From Streptomyces sp. FIT100 (GTDB lineage: Bacteria > Actinomycetota > Actinomycetes > Streptomycetales > Streptomycetaceae): DNA of 64,000 bases. The notes below the pieces were generated by a model, which worked only from the letters and a program-made list of their open reading frames with translations, did not search any database and had not been told where the DNA came from. Made by a program: the position numbers and the translations under genes. Each line of letters starts with the position of its first letter. Positions within the stretch are counted from its first letter, which is position 1. Positions 16,910 to 26,170 of the stretch are shown piece after piece. The stretch spans positions 124,001 through 188,000 of the forward strand of contig NZ_CP075715.1 of assembly GCF_024584805.1 (NCBI RefSeq), in the 5' to 3' direction.

Positions 16910-17200
16910 TCAGAAGGCGGTGTACCGCTCGGGCATGGGCTGTTCCACGCCGTCCAGTTCCAGCGTGCAGCCGGGTTTCATCCGTACCAGGTGGGGCTGG
17001 TGCACCCGCACCAGGAAGCTGCGCACGGGGTCGTCCGGCAGTTCACCGCTGAGCACGGTCGTGCCCTTGCCGTGCTCACGCCGGTACGCGACCACTTTGC
17101 CGTCGACCAGGAGTTCGATGCCGCCGGTCCTGCCGGGGCCGACGTTCACGGTGATCGAGTGCGGCCCGTGGTCGATGTGGAAGTGGTGGTTACGCGACAT
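16910..17200 (-). CDS. Small beta-rich protein of unknown function at the head of the hydrogenase set
   Basis: A 96-aa soluble protein that I do not recognise. The N-terminus is His-rich (MSRNHHFHIDHGPHSITVNV). The rest alternates hydrophobic and polar residues in a beta-sandwich-like pattern (GGIELLVDGKVVAYRRE; FLVRVHQPHLVRMKPGCTLE; LDGVEQPMP). The pattern loosely recalls FAIM1-like folds, but this is only an impression. The histidines could bind nickel or another metal. A 213-bp gap separates it from hypX on the same strand, so it may be the first gene of the operon or an independent unit. Confidence 0.8.
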   Translation of the reverse strand: MSRNHHFHIDHGPHSITVNVGPGRTGGIELLVDGKVVAYRREHGKGTTVLSGELPDDPVRSFLVRVHQPHLVRMKPGCTLELDGVEQPMPERYTAF

Positions 17201-17450
17201 GGCACACACACCTCCGCAGTGCAGCCGCTCCGCTTGCAGCCGGCCCTCCGGTCGGCACTTCAGACTAAGTCCGCCCCGCGCCCGCGCGCAGGTCGCGAGG
17301 GCCGTCCGGGGAGGGTGGAGGAGCATGCCCACGACGTGGACCTGAGGGTGCCGGGCCGGGAACCGGATGCGGCGGAGATGTGTCTGTCCTGGGGACAGCA
17401 TCCCGGGCCCGCGCCGGACGGCCGGGCCCGGCTGCCGACGGGGGGGCGGG

Positions 17451-19100
17451 ATGAACGCGTGGTCGGTTCCGGGATACACGGAGACCAGGGAACTCGGTTC
17501 GGGCGGCAGCGGACGTGTCGTCCTCGCCGTCCATGACGCGACGGGCACTGCGGTGGCCGTCAAGTATCTGGCCGAGCGGCTGCGCGGGGACGGGGCCTTC
17601 GTGCGGGAGTTCAGGTCCGAGGCGCGGCTGCTCGGCGGGCTGGACACGCCCCACGTGGTGCGGCTGTACGAGTACGTCGAGGCGCCGGATGGCGCCGCGA
17701 TCGTGATGGAGCTGGTCGACGGCGTCGCCCTGCGCGCGCTGCTCGTGAGGGAGGGGCGGACGGGGCCCGAGAGCGCGCTCGTGGTCCTGAAGGGTTCGCT
17801 GCTGGGGCTGGCGGCAGCGCACCGGGCCGGAGTGGTGCACCGGGACTACAAGCCGGAGAACGTGCTGGTGGCGGCTGACGGTTCGTCCAAGCTGGCCGAT
17901 TTCGGCATCGCGGCGCGCAGCGGCACGATGCCCGGCGTCGCGGGCACACCCGCGTACATGGCGCCGGAGCAGTGGAGCGGGGAGCCGGCGTCGCCCGCGG
18001 CCGACGTGTACGCCGCGACGGCGACGTTCTTCGAATGCCTGACGGGCCGGAAGCCGTTCTCCGGACAGAACATCGCCGAACTGGCGCTCCAGCACACCAC
18101 CGTGCCCGTATCGGTGGAGGACGTTCCGGAGGGGGTGCGTCCGCTGGTCCTGGGCGGCCTCGCCAAGTCCCCCGGGGAACGGCCCGCGAACGCCGAGGCG
18201 TTCGTGGCGGAGCTGGAGCGGGTCGCCCTGGCGGCGTACGGCCCGGACTGGGAGGAGCGCGGGCAGCGCAGGCTGGCCGCACTGGCGGCGCTGCTGCCGC
18301 TGCTGTTCCCCTCGGCGGGTGGTGCGCCACCGGCGGGGATCGCGGCACGGGCGAGCACCTCACTGGGGCGCGGCCACCGGCTCGGCGGTCTGCGGCCGGA
18401 CGGGCAGGGGCTGTTCGCGGGGGCCCTCGCACTCGTCCTGGGGCTCGTCCTGGTGCTGGCGGCGCGCTCGGGCGACGAGGCTACGGGCCGGGCGGCGGCC
18501 GAGGCGGTGGCGACGACCAGCGCCGTACCGGGTGCGGACGCGGCGGCACCACCGGGCGCGGAGAGCGCCTCGCCCACAGCCTCGGCATCCCCCTCCCCCT
18601 CGGCGTCCACGAGTCCGCCGGAGCCGACAGCCACAACGACGCCCACGCCGACGCCGACGCCCGCGACAACCGGTCCCTCCGCGCCGGGCACGCCGTCGCC
18701 TCCGCCGTCCGCGACCCTCTCCGCTTCCCCGTCGAGCGTCTCCGAACCGTCCGTGACACCGGAGCCGCCCGCCCCGGTCTCCGTCGTGTCCGTCTCCGTC
18801 GGCTCGCTGCGGCAGACGGGCACGTCGACCGCCGCCGCGACCGTCGACGTCGTCACCGACGGGACCGGCCCGGTGACGATCGTCCTCGACTGGGCCACGG
18901 GTGACGCCAAGGGCGGCCCCAGGACGGCGGACGGCACCGACGCCTTCGAGCGCCGCGGCGCCACGCGGTACACGCTCGCGGTCGACCACACGTTCCAGGG
19001 CCGTGGCTGCTACTGGAGCGTGCGGGCCGACACCTCACCGGCCGCCGCCAACGGCAGTTCCCGGCAGGAGATCCTCACCAGGCGGTGCACAGTCTCATGA
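17451..19100 (+). CDS. Membrane Ser/Thr protein kinase with extracellular domain
   Basis: A 549-aa PknB-family kinase. Residues 1-270 form the kinase domain, with glycine loop GSGGSGRV, catalytic Lys in VAVKYL, catalytic loop HRDYKPEN (Tyr where Leu is usual), DFG in LADFGIAARSG, and activation segment GTPAYMAPEQW. A basic linker leads to one membrane helix near residues 320-342 (LALVLGLVLVLAA). A long Ser/Thr/Pro/Ala linker follows, then a beta-rich outer domain ending QEILTRRCTVS. The ATG at 17451 gives the usual N-terminus; upstream codons lack similarity. Its stop overlaps the next start (ATGA). Confidence 0.95.
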   Translation: MNAWSVPGYTETRELGSGGSGRVVLAVHDATGTAVAVKYLAERLRGDGAFVREFRSEARLLGGLDTPHVVRLYEYVEAPDGAAIVMELVDGVALRALLVREGRTGPESALVVLKGSLLGLAAAHRAGVVHRDYKPENVLVAADGSSKLADFGIAARSGTMPGVAGTPAYMAPEQWSGEPASPAADVYAATATFFECLTGRKPFSGQNIAELALQHTTVPVSVEDVPEGVRPLVLGGLAKSPGERPANAEAFVAELERVALAAYGPDWEERGQRRLAALAALLPLLFPSAGGAPPAGIAARASTSLGRGHRLGGLRPDGQGLFAGALALVLGLVLVLAARSGDEATGRAAAEAVATTSAVPGADAAAPPGAESASPTASASPSPSASTSPPEPTATTTPTPTPTPATTGPSAPGTPSPPPSATLSASPSSVSEPSVTPEPPAPVSVVSVSVGSLRQTGTSTAAATVDVVTDGTGPVTIVLDWATGDAKGGPRTADGTDAFERRGATRYTLAVDHTFQGRGCYWSVRADTSPAAANGSSRQEILTRRCTVS

Positions 19101-19759
19101 GCGGACGGATCGAGGACGACGACGCCTACAGCGCAACAGCGCTGGCCAGCCACTGGGTCGAACGGCCGGCCCCGCCCGAGGGCCACCCTGCCGCCCCCGA
19201 CCGCGTGGAGGGCGCGGTCCTCCGCTTCGGCCCGGGCGTCACGGCCGCCGTCCGCACCCGCCAGGGACACGGGCACGGCGCCGCGGCCGCCGTCCCGCAC
19301 CGCACGCTCCCCGGCCCTACTCCCGCGCCGCCGCGGGCCCCCGCGCGCCGGGCCGCCTCGCGCCTCGGGGGCCCCCGCCGCTACACCCTCGCCGCCGTCG
19401 TCCTGCTGGCCGTGCTCGGCATTCTCGCCTGGGACCGGTACGGGCCGGGCGTCGGCGTCCGGAGCGTGTCCGTACGCACCGACCCCGCGGGGCCGGGCTG
19501 CGACGGCACCGCGGAGATCACCGCGCTCGTGGCCACGGACGGGCGGCCGGGCACGCTGACGTACCACTGGGTGCGCAACGACGGCACCGCGTCGGAGGAG
19601 TTCACCGAGCGGCTGGCGCGCGGGCAGCGGCAGGCGCGGCTGAGGCTGCTGTGGACGTTCCGCGGCGAGGGCGCGTACGAGGCGAGGGCCGAGCTCCGGA
19701 TCACCGCACCGACCCGCCACCGCGCGGCGGCCGGGTTCACGTACACCTGCCCCCGCTGA
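19097..19759 (+). CDS. Single-pass membrane protein coupled to the kinase
   Basis: A 220-aa protein of unknown function. The cytoplasmic part, about 95 residues, begins MSGRIEDDDAYSATALASHW and is Ala/Pro-rich. One helix (LAAVVLLAVLGILAW, near 96-112) is followed by an outer beta-rich domain with SVSVRTDPAGPGCDGTAEIT, LTYHWVRNDGT and a final Cys. The outer domain resembles in layout the C-terminal domain of the preceding kinase (SVSV start, paired cysteines). The ATG overlaps the kinase stop by 4 bp, so the two are probably made stoichiometrically. The N-terminal segment has several Ser/Thr that could be kinase targets (inference). Confidence 0.85.
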   Translation: MSGRIEDDDAYSATALASHWVERPAPPEGHPAAPDRVEGAVLRFGPGVTAAVRTRQGHGHGAAAAVPHRTLPGPTPAPPRAPARRAASRLGGPRRYTLAAVVLLAVLGILAWDRYGPGVGVRSVSVRTDPAGPGCDGTAEITALVATDGRPGTLTYHWVRNDGTASEEFTERLARGQRQARLRLLWTFRGEGAYEARAELRITAPTRHRAAAGFTYTCPR

Positions 19760-19863
19760 TGTCCCGGGCCCGGGCCCGCCTCCGCGCTCCGTGGCCCGAA
19801 CACAGCGGATCGTGGCCCTTCCAGGACTGGCCGGAGGATCACGGCTCGCCGAAGCTGGCCACC

Positions 19864-21360
19864 ATGAGCGAGAGCACAGCACGCATACGCGACGCACTGC
19901 GGGGACCGGGACCGCTCGACGTGGGCACGGAGGAGGGCGCCCGGCTGCTCGCCGAGGCCGCCGGGCTCGTGGTGCGGCACGCCGAGGAGGTGTCCGGCGG
20001 ACCGGTGGCTCCCGACGAGCCGGGGACCGCGCGGATCCGCAAGTGGCTGGACGGCTACGACTTCCACGGGCCGCGCCCGGCCGGTGAGGTGCTGCCCGAT
20101 GTGGTGGCGGCGCTGCGCCGGTGGGGGGTGCACACGACGCATCCGCGTTACATGGGCCTCTTCAACCCCACGCCCACCTGGTGGGGGGTGGCGGGCGAGT
20201 TGATCGCCGCCGGGGTCAACCCGCAGCTCGCCGCCCAGAGTCACGCTCCGGCGGCCGTGGAGATGGAACGGCACGTGCTGCGCTACCTCGCGGCCCGGCT
20301 GGGGCTTCCGGAACGGTCGGCGGGCAGTTTCACGATCGGCGGCTCGGAGGCCAATCTGACGGCTGTCGTCGTCGCCCTGACACGCCGTCACCCCGGCTAC
20401 GCCGACGCGGGGCTCGCCGGGCTGCCGCGGCAGCCGGTGCTGTACGCGTCGGAGGAGAGCCATCACGCCTGGTTGAAGATCGCCCATCTCACCGGACTCG
20501 GGCGGGACGCGGTGCGGCTCGTACCGGCCGATGCGGCCTACCGGTTCGACGTGGTCCGGCTGCGCGGGCTGCTCGACGCCGACCTCGCCGCGGGCCGCGA
20601 GCCGTTCCTGCTGATCGGTACGGCGGGCACGACGGGCGGCGGCGTGCTCGATCCGCTCCCCGAACTCGCCGATGTCGCGGACGAGTTCGGAATGCACTTC
20701 CATGTCGACGCGGCATGGGCGGGTGCCGTGGCCCTGTCCGACCGGCTGCGGCCGCTGCTCGCCGGGGTCGAACGGGCCGACAGCGTCACGGTGGACGCGC
20801 ACAAGTGGCTCTCGGCGCCGATGGGTGCCGGGATGTTCCTCACCGCGCATCCCGAGGCCCTCGCGGAGAGCTTCCGGGTGAGCACCTCGTACATGCCGCC
20901 GGACAGCGAGACGACAGCGGACCCCTATGTGGCGAGTGTGCAGTGGTCGCGCCGCTTCGCCGGTCTGAAGGTGTTCCTCGCGCTGGCGGCCGTCGGACGT
21001 CAGGGCTACGCGGAACAGCTGGAGCGGGACACCGCGCTCGGTGAGCTGCTCGCCGGCCGGCTGGCCGAGGAGGGCTGGCTCCGGATCAACGACACCCCGC
21101 TGCCGGTGGTGTGCGTGGTCGATCCGGACACCGACGCGGCGGGCCCGGAGCGCAGTTGGGCATGGCACTCGGCGGTCGCGGACCGCGTCGTACGACGCGG
21201 CGAGGCGTGGCTCAGTCCGGTACGCCTCGCCGGGCGCCCCGCCATCCGGATCTGTCTCACCAGCCACCGGACTCGCGCCGAGGACGTCGAGGCCGTGGTG
21301 TCGGCGCTCGGAGCGGCGCGGGTGGCGACCGGGAGCGCCCGGGCCGCGTCCGACGCATAG
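19864..21360 (+). CDS. PLP-dependent (group II) decarboxylase family protein
   Basis: A 498-aa fold-type I pyridoxal-phosphate enzyme. The cofactor lysine is Lys314 in VDAHKWLSAPMGAG. Other motifs are FTIGGSEANLTAVVVAL, ESHHAWLKIAHLTGLG and HVDAAWAGAVALS, where the Asp binds the pyridine nitrogen. This fits aromatic-amino-acid/glutamate-type decarboxylases or related aminotransferase-like enzymes; the substrate cannot be told from sequence. The start ATG at 19864 follows an in-frame extension without similarity. It is a monocistronic gene between the kinase pair and an aldo/keto reductase. Confidence 0.93.
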   Translation: MSESTARIRDALRGPGPLDVGTEEGARLLAEAAGLVVRHAEEVSGGPVAPDEPGTARIRKWLDGYDFHGPRPAGEVLPDVVAALRRWGVHTTHPRYMGLFNPTPTWWGVAGELIAAGVNPQLAAQSHAPAAVEMERHVLRYLAARLGLPERSAGSFTIGGSEANLTAVVVALTRRHPGYADAGLAGLPRQPVLYASEESHHAWLKIAHLTGLGRDAVRLVPADAAYRFDVVRLRGLLDADLAAGREPFLLIGTAGTTGGGVLDPLPELADVADEFGMHFHVDAAWAGAVALSDRLRPLLAGVERADSVTVDAHKWLSAPMGAGMFLTAHPEALAESFRVSTSYMPPDSETTADPYVASVQWSRRFAGLKVFLALAAVGRQGYAEQLERDTALGELLAGRLAEEGWLRINDTPLPVVCVVDPDTDAAGPERSWAWHSAVADRVVRRGEAWLSPVRLAGRPAIRICLTSHRTRAEDVEAVVSALGAARVATGSARAASDA

Positions 21361-21388
21361 CCCGGTCGCCCAGGGGGACACCGCACGC

Positions 21389-21430
21389 CGGGCGGCACAT
21401 GTCGGGCGGAACGTGTCGGGCGGGACGTGT
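21389..21430. repeat. 14-bp tandem repeat, three copies
   Basis: Three near-identical 14-mers (cgggcgg(c/a/g)ac(a/g)tgt) sit in the 145-bp gap before the aldo/keto reductase, upstream of its likely ribosome-binding region. No function is evident. They could be operator-like direct repeats or neutral slippage products. Confidence 0.8.
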
Positions 21431-21505
21431 CGGACACGGCCCGGGGCCCGGAGGGGCCGGGACCCTGGGCGCGGGCGGCACGTTCGCTGCTCGTAGGGTG
21501 GCGCC

Positions 21506-22462
21506 GTGACGACGAACACGAATGCGAGCATCGGGCGCCTGATCTACGGGTGCATGGGACTGGGCGGGTCCTGGGCACCCGAACCCTACGGGGCGGCGGA
21601 CATCGCCGCGGCCGAGGCGGCGGTCGTCGCGGCGCTGGAGATCGGCGTCACCACCTTCGACCACGCAGACATCTACCGCCACGGGAAGGCCGAGGCGGTG
21701 TTCGGCGAGATCCTCGCCCGCACGCCGGGGCTCCGCGAGCGCGTCGTCCTGCAGACCAAGTGCGGTATCCGCCTTGCCGAGGGCGACCGCCCCGGCATCT
21801 ACGACCTGCGCGGAAGCAGCATTCTGCGCCGCGTGGAGGAGAGCCTGACCCGGCTGCGCACCGATGTCATCGACGTGCTCCTGCTGCACCGGCCGGATCC
21901 CCTGGCCGACCCCGACGACGTGGCGGAGGCGCTGACGTCCCTGCACCGGCAGGGCCTGGTGCGGCGGTTCGGCGTGTCGAACATGGCGGGCGAGCAGATA
22001 GCACCACTGCTGGCCCGTCTCGACGTGCCGCTGGTGGCCAACCAGCTGGAGATGAGTCTCGACCGCCGCGACTGGCTCGAAGCGGGTGTCCTCGTGAACA
22101 CTCCCGCCGCGGCCGGAGTCGGCCACCCGATGGGGACCGTCGAGTACTGCCGCGCGAACGGCATCGAGCTCCAGGCGTGGGGCGCGCTGGCGCAGGGCCG
22201 CTTCACGGGGCGCGAGGAGACCCCGCAGGAGCGGGCCACCGCAGAGCTGCTCGCCACACTGGCCGAGAAGAAGGGCACCACCCCGGAATCGGTCCTGCTG
22301 TGGTGGCTGCGGCGCCACCCCGCCGGCATCGTCCCGGTCATCGGCAGCTCCGGCCCGGAGCGCATCCGTGCCTGCGGCGACGCGGCCATGCGGGAGCCGG
22401 AGCTGAGCCACGAGGAGTGGTACGACCTCTGGCTGGCCGCGCGCGGAGCGCCGCTGCCGTAG
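21506..22462 (+). CDS. Aldo/keto reductase
   Basis: A 318-aa NADPH-dependent oxidoreductase of the AKR superfamily. The catalytic region shows TTFDHADIYRHGKAEAVFGE with the Asp/Tyr pair, a Lys in LQTKCGIRL, and LLLHRPDPLADPDDV carrying the active-site His. The coenzyme-binding end reads IVPVIGSSGPERIRA. It begins with the GTG at 21506. It resembles the YdhF-type subgroup. It converges with the molybdate transporter gene; the gap between them (22463-22540) holds 9-bp accggcgtg repeats. Confidence 0.95.
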   Translation: MTTNTNASIGRLIYGCMGLGGSWAPEPYGAADIAAAEAAVVAALEIGVTTFDHADIYRHGKAEAVFGEILARTPGLRERVVLQTKCGIRLAEGDRPGIYDLRGSSILRRVEESLTRLRTDVIDVLLLHRPDPLADPDDVAEALTSLHRQGLVRRFGVSNMAGEQIAPLLARLDVPLVANQLEMSLDRRDWLEAGVLVNTPAAAGVGHPMGTVEYCRANGIELQAWGALAQGRFTGREETPQERATAELLATLAEKKGTTPESVLLWWLRRHPAGIVPVIGSSGPERIRACGDAAMREPELSHEEWYDLWLAARGAPLP

Positions 22463-22540
22463 CCGGCGCGACCGGCGTGACCGGCGTGACCGGAAGCGGA
22501 GGCGGAGGCGGAGCCATGGCCGTGGTCGCCGCTGCCGGTG

Positions 22541-24610
22541 TCAGACGGCCACGAGGGTGGTCTCCGTCGCCTTGACGCTGGTCCATACGGGAGTCCCGTC
22601 CGCGAGGCCGAGTTCGGCGGCGGCCTGCGGGGTGATCTCGGCGACCAGATCCGGGGCGTCGTCCGAGGTGATCAGGATCCGCAGTCTGCTGCCGCTCGCG
22701 GTGATCTCGCGCACCGTGCCGGACCAGACGTTGCGCGGGCTGCCGCTCGGCCGGTCCCGGTGGACGGAGACCGCCTCGGGAGCGATGATCGCGAGCCCTT
22801 CGGTGCCCGTGGGAAGCGGGTCCGCGACGACGAGCGTGCCGCCGCCCGGGAGCCGGAGGCCGTCGGCGGTGGCGGTCCCGGGCCAGGCGTTGCGGCCGAG
22901 CATGCGCGCGACCCACGGGGAGCGGGGGTGCCGGGTGACCTCGGCGGGCGGCGCGTCCTGGAGGGCGCGGCCGTCGTCCAGTACGAGGACCCGGTCGGCG
23001 AGCGAAACGGCCTCCACCGGGTCGTGGGTGACGATCAGACAGACCCCGCCGAACCCCGCGAGATGGCTCCGCAGGGTGTGCCGGACATGGGCACGGGTGG
23101 TCTGGTCGAGGGCGGCGAGCGGCTCGTCGAGCAGCAGCAGCCGGGGGCGAGCGGCGAGGGCACGGGCGAGGGCGACGCGGCCCGCCTGCCCGCCCGACAG
23201 CTGCGCCGGCCTGCGGTGGGCGAGATGGCCGACCCCCAGCCGGTCCAGCCACTCCTGGGCGGCGCGGCGCGCCTCGGCACGGGGGGTGCCGTGGGCCCGG
23301 AGTCCGTACGCGGTGTTGGCGAGGGCCGTGAGGTGCGGGAAGAGCGCGCCGTCCTGGGGGACCCATGCCACACCCCTGCGGTGCGGCGGGAGCCCGGTGA
23401 CGTCCGCGTCTCCGAGCCTGAGGACGGCCCGGGAACGCGGTGTGAGCCCCAGGAGGGCGCGCAGCAGGGTCGTCTTGCCCGCGCCGTTGGGACCGACGAC
23501 GGCGATGGTGGTGCCCGGTCCGGCGGTGAGCGTGAGCCGGTTGAAGCCGGTGACCTCGGCGTGCAGCGGCCAGGACTCGCGCGGGCGAACGCCCGCGGAG
23601 GCGGACGGGGGGACAAGGCCCCCGGCGGCCGGAGCGGGCTCCTCCGCCACCGGCGCCGGTGCCCGGGGCCGCTCGCCGGGCGCGCCGGTGAAGCGGCCGC
23701 GCAGGGCGATCAGCACGCCCATGGCGATCGCCAGCAGCAGGAGCGAGACGGATGTCGCGGCCTCCGGCTGCTCCTGGAGCAGGAGATAGACCTGGAGCGG
23801 CAGCGTCTGGGTGGTACCGGGGAGGTTGCCCGCGAAGGTGATGGTGGCGCCGAACTCGCCCAGTGCGCGGGCCCAGGTGAGCGCCGCCCCGGCGATCAGG
23901 CCGGGCGCCACCATCGGCAGGGTGACGGTACGGAACACGCGCAGCGGCGAGGCGCCCAGGGACGCGGCGGTCTCCTCGTACCGCGGACGCAGCCCGGCGA
24001 GCGCGCCTTCGAGGCTGATGACGAGGAACGGCATCGCGACGAAGGTCGCCGCGAGGACGGCGCCCGAGGTGTGGAACGGCAGGGTGAGCCCGAACCAGCT
24101 CTCCAGCCACGGCCCGAGCAGTCCCCGCCGGCCGAAGGCGAGCAGCAGGGCGACTCCCCCGACCGTGGGCGGCAGCACCATCGGCAGCAGCACGAGGGAG
24201 CGGACGAGCGCCTTGCCGGGGAAGTCCACCCGGGCCAGCAGCCAGGCCAGAGGGACGCCGAGGAGGAGGGAGAGGCCGAGCGACCAGAAGGACACGAGGA
24301 GCGAGAGCCGCAGCGCCTCGACGGCGGCGGGGCCGGTGAGGTGGGCGCCGAGCTCGCCCCAGTCGGTGCGGGCGATGATCCCGACGAGCGGCAGCAGCAG
24401 GAACGCGACGGCGAGCAGCGCGGGGACGGCCAGGGCCGGCGGGGTGCGGGGACCCGGGGAGCCGGGACCCCGGTTCGCGCCCGGGCCCGGCGTGGTGCCG
24501 GGACCGGGGGTGGCATCGGCCCCGGGGGTGGCTGCGGGACCCGGGGTGGCGCCGGGACCAGGAGGGCGCGTGCCCGCCGCCTCGTGGATGCGATTGCCTG
24601 CTCGCTTCAT
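22541..24610 (-). CDS. modBC: Fused molybdate ABC transporter permease-ATPase (ModB-ModC)
   Basis: A 689-aa fusion. A Gly/Pro/Thr-rich cytoplasmic head (residues 1-55) is followed by a permease with about six helices (55-320) containing the EAA-like AASLGASPLRVFRTVTLPM and ALGEFGATITFAGN, a molybdate/tungstate permease hallmark. After a Pro/Ala linker comes an ATPase (about 350-560) with Walker A GPNGAGKTT, signature LSGGQ, Walker B LLLLDEP and H-loop VTHD. The C-terminal 70 residues form a TOBE/Mop-like domain (VREITASGSRLRILI; VWTSVKATETTLVAV). It imports molybdate with ModA, encoded immediately upstream on the same strand. Confidence 0.95.
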   Translation of the reverse strand: MKRAGNRIHEAAGTRPPGPGATPGPAATPGADATPGPGTTPGPGANRGPGSPGPRTPPALAVPALLAVAFLLLPLVGIIARTDWGELGAHLTGPAAVEALRLSLLVSFWSLGLSLLLGVPLAWLLARVDFPGKALVRSLVLLPMVLPPTVGGVALLLAFGRRGLLGPWLESWFGLTLPFHTSGAVLAATFVAMPFLVISLEGALAGLRPRYEETAASLGASPLRVFRTVTLPMVAPGLIAGAALTWARALGEFGATITFAGNLPGTTQTLPLQVYLLLQEQPEAATSVSLLLLAIAMGVLIALRGRFTGAPGERPRAPAPVAEEPAPAAGGLVPPSASAGVRPRESWPLHAEVTGFNRLTLTAGPGTTIAVVGPNGAGKTTLLRALLGLTPRSRAVLRLGDADVTGLPPHRRGVAWVPQDGALFPHLTALANTAYGLRAHGTPRAEARRAAQEWLDRLGVGHLAHRRPAQLSGGQAGRVALARALAARPRLLLLDEPLAALDQTTRAHVRHTLRSHLAGFGGVCLIVTHDPVEAVSLADRVLVLDDGRALQDAPPAEVTRHPRSPWVARMLGRNAWPGTATADGLRLPGGGTLVVADPLPTGTEGLAIIAPEAVSVHRDRPSGSPRNVWSGTVREITASGSRLRILITSDDAPDLVAEITPQAAAELGLADGTPVWTSVKATETTLVAV

Positions 24611-24638
24611 CGGACGTCCCGTCCCCGGGTCGGTCTCG

Positions 24639-25478
24639 TCACGGCTTCTGGAAGCCCGCGTCCTGGAGGATCCTCTGCGCCTCGGGACCGCTCAGCCAGG
24701 CCACGAACGCCGCGGCCGCCTCCGCGTTCCCCGACTGCTTCAGCGTGGCCGCCGGGTACTGGGCGACGGCGTTCTGCGCGTCGGGGATCTCGACCGCGTC
24801 GACCTTGTCCGCGGCGCTCGCGGCGTCCGTCCGGTAGACGAGGCCGGCATCGGCCTCGCCGAGCTCGACCTTGCTGAGCACCGCGCGGACGCTGGGCTCC
24901 TGGGAGACCGGCCGCACGGTGAGGTGCTGCGCGTCGAGGATCTGCTTGCTGTAGCGGCCGACGGGCACTTCGGGCGCCGCGAGGACGACCTTGAGGCCGC
25001 TGTCCGCGAGGTCCTTCAGCTCGTCGACGTGCTTCGGGTTTCCCTCACCCGTGGCGATGACGAGCCGGTTCCTTGCGATGACCGCCGGCGTGCCGGTGTC
25101 GTCCTTCAGCCCGTCCATCGTCCTGGTGTCGGCGGTGACCAGCGCGTCGGCGGGGGCGCCCTGCCTGACCTGGGCGGCCAGTTCCTGCGACCCGGCGAAG
25201 GAGAAGGTGATCCTGGTGCCGGGGTGGGACTTCTCGTACGCCGCACCCGCTGTCCTGAAGACATCGGTCAGGGACGCGGCGGCGAGCACCGTGAGGCGGG
25301 CGGCAGGGGCTCCGGAGCCCTTCACCGCCTCGTCACCGGTGGCGTCGCCGCTGCCGCAGGCGGCGGCGAGCGGGACGAGCAGTGCGGCCGTGAGGACGGC
25401 GGCGGCTCGGCGGCGGGTGGCGCGGAGGCGGGTGACGCGGAGGGCTGTGGCACTGCGGGCTGTGGCGCTGCGGGACAT
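24639..25478 (-). CDS. modA: Molybdate-binding lipoprotein ModA
   Basis: A 279-aa periplasmic-binding-type protein. The signal peptide has an Arg-rich start and the lipobox LAAAC, so Cys41 is the likely lipidated residue. The mature part begins [17 protein letters not shown], the usual ModA opening. It contains [12 protein letters not shown] and [10 protein letters not shown], with oxyanion-binding Ser residues, and ends [19 protein letters not shown]. The N-terminal region before the hydrophobic core contains [16 protein letters not shown] repeats and may start further in. It lies 28 bp upstream of modBC, clearly the same operon. Confidence 0.96.
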   Translation of the reverse strand: MSRSATARSATALRVTRLRATRRRAAAVLTAALLVPLAAACGSGDATGDEAVKGSGAPAARLTVLAAASLTDVFRTAGAAYEKSHPGTRITFSFAGSQELAAQVRQGAPADALVTADTRTMDGLKDDTGTPAVIARNRLVIATGEGNPKHVDELKDLADSGLKVVLAAPEVPVGRYSKQILDAQHLTVRPVSQEPSVRAVLSKVELGEADAGLVYRTDAASAADKVDAVEIPDAQNAVAQYPAATLKQSGNAEAAAAFVAWLSGPEAQRILQDAGFQKP

Positions 25479-25568
25479 CGGAGGTGAGCTCCTTGTGACT
25501 GCGGCCGGCGGATGCCGACCGAGCGGATGGTGAGAGCTGCGCCGGTGACGGACGACGCCGCGCGAGGG

Positions 25569-25964
25569 TCAGCTGCGGTCGATGTGCACGTTGGTCGACT
25601 TCACACGGGCGGTCGCCCGCATGCCGACCTCCAGCCCGAGCTCCTCCACGGCCTCCCGGGTCAGCAACGACACGAGCCGGTGCGGACCGGCCTGGATCTC
25701 GACCTGGGCGGCGACGTCGCCGAGCTTGACCGCCGTGACGATGCCGGGGAAGGCGTTGCGGGCCGATGTGTACGAGGTCTCCTCCTCGCCGGTGCCGGTC
25801 TGGGCCACCTCGATGGAGAAGGCGGCCAGATCGCGGCCGTCGACCAGACGGCGGCCGGTCTCGTCGCGATGGGTGGCGACCCGGCCGGCGTCCGCCCAGC
25901 GGCGGGCGGTGTCCGGGCTGACGCCCAGCAGGCGTGCCGCCTGTCCGATGGTGTAGGACTGCAT
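25569..25964 (-). CDS. MerR-type HTH plus molybdate-binding TOBE domain regulator
   Basis: A 131-aa protein. Residues 1-50 form an excisionase/MerR-like helix-turn-helix (MQSYTIGQAARLLGVSPDTA; RRWADAGRVATHRDETGRRL). Residues 62-131 form one TOBE/Mop domain (RNAFPGIVTAVKLGDVAAQV; ARVKSTNVHIDRS) that binds molybdate. It probably senses molybdate and regulates modA-modBC downstream and the divergent double-Mop gene, functionally replacing ModE. The ATG at 25964 is the only start that begins with the HTH. Confidence 0.93.
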   Translation of the reverse strand: MQSYTIGQAARLLGVSPDTARRWADAGRVATHRDETGRRLVDGRDLAAFSIEVAQTGTGEEETSYTSARNAFPGIVTAVKLGDVAAQVEIQAGPHRLVSLLTREAVEELGLEVGMRATARVKSTNVHIDRS

Positions 25965-26068
25965 ACGCCACACGCTAGAGCGATCAGGTCCGCATATGCA
26001 ATGCCTCAGGATGTTTCTCCATGGCAGCTGCGAGGTGGCGGGAGGAAGGTACGAAGCGGACGCCGCAC

Positions 26069-26083
26069 GTACGCGGTGCGTAC
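26069..26083. promoter_or_regulatory. Perfect inverted repeat in the divergent mod promoter region
   Basis: GTACGC-GGT-GCGTAC is a perfect 6-bp inverted repeat with a 3-bp spacer. It lies in the 206-bp gap between the MerR/TOBE regulator and the double-Mop gene, 88 bp upstream of the latter's ATG. The palindrome gcatatgc occurs at 25992-25999, close to the regulator start. Either could be the operator of the MerR/TOBE protein; this assignment is inferred from position. Confidence 0.45.
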
Positions 26084-26170
26084 CGGCACGGATACGGAGG
26101 GTGTGCCTACAGTGCTGGGGCAACCACCGGCAAGGAACCGGCGTTCCGTTCGACGATCAAGGCGCAGCCC

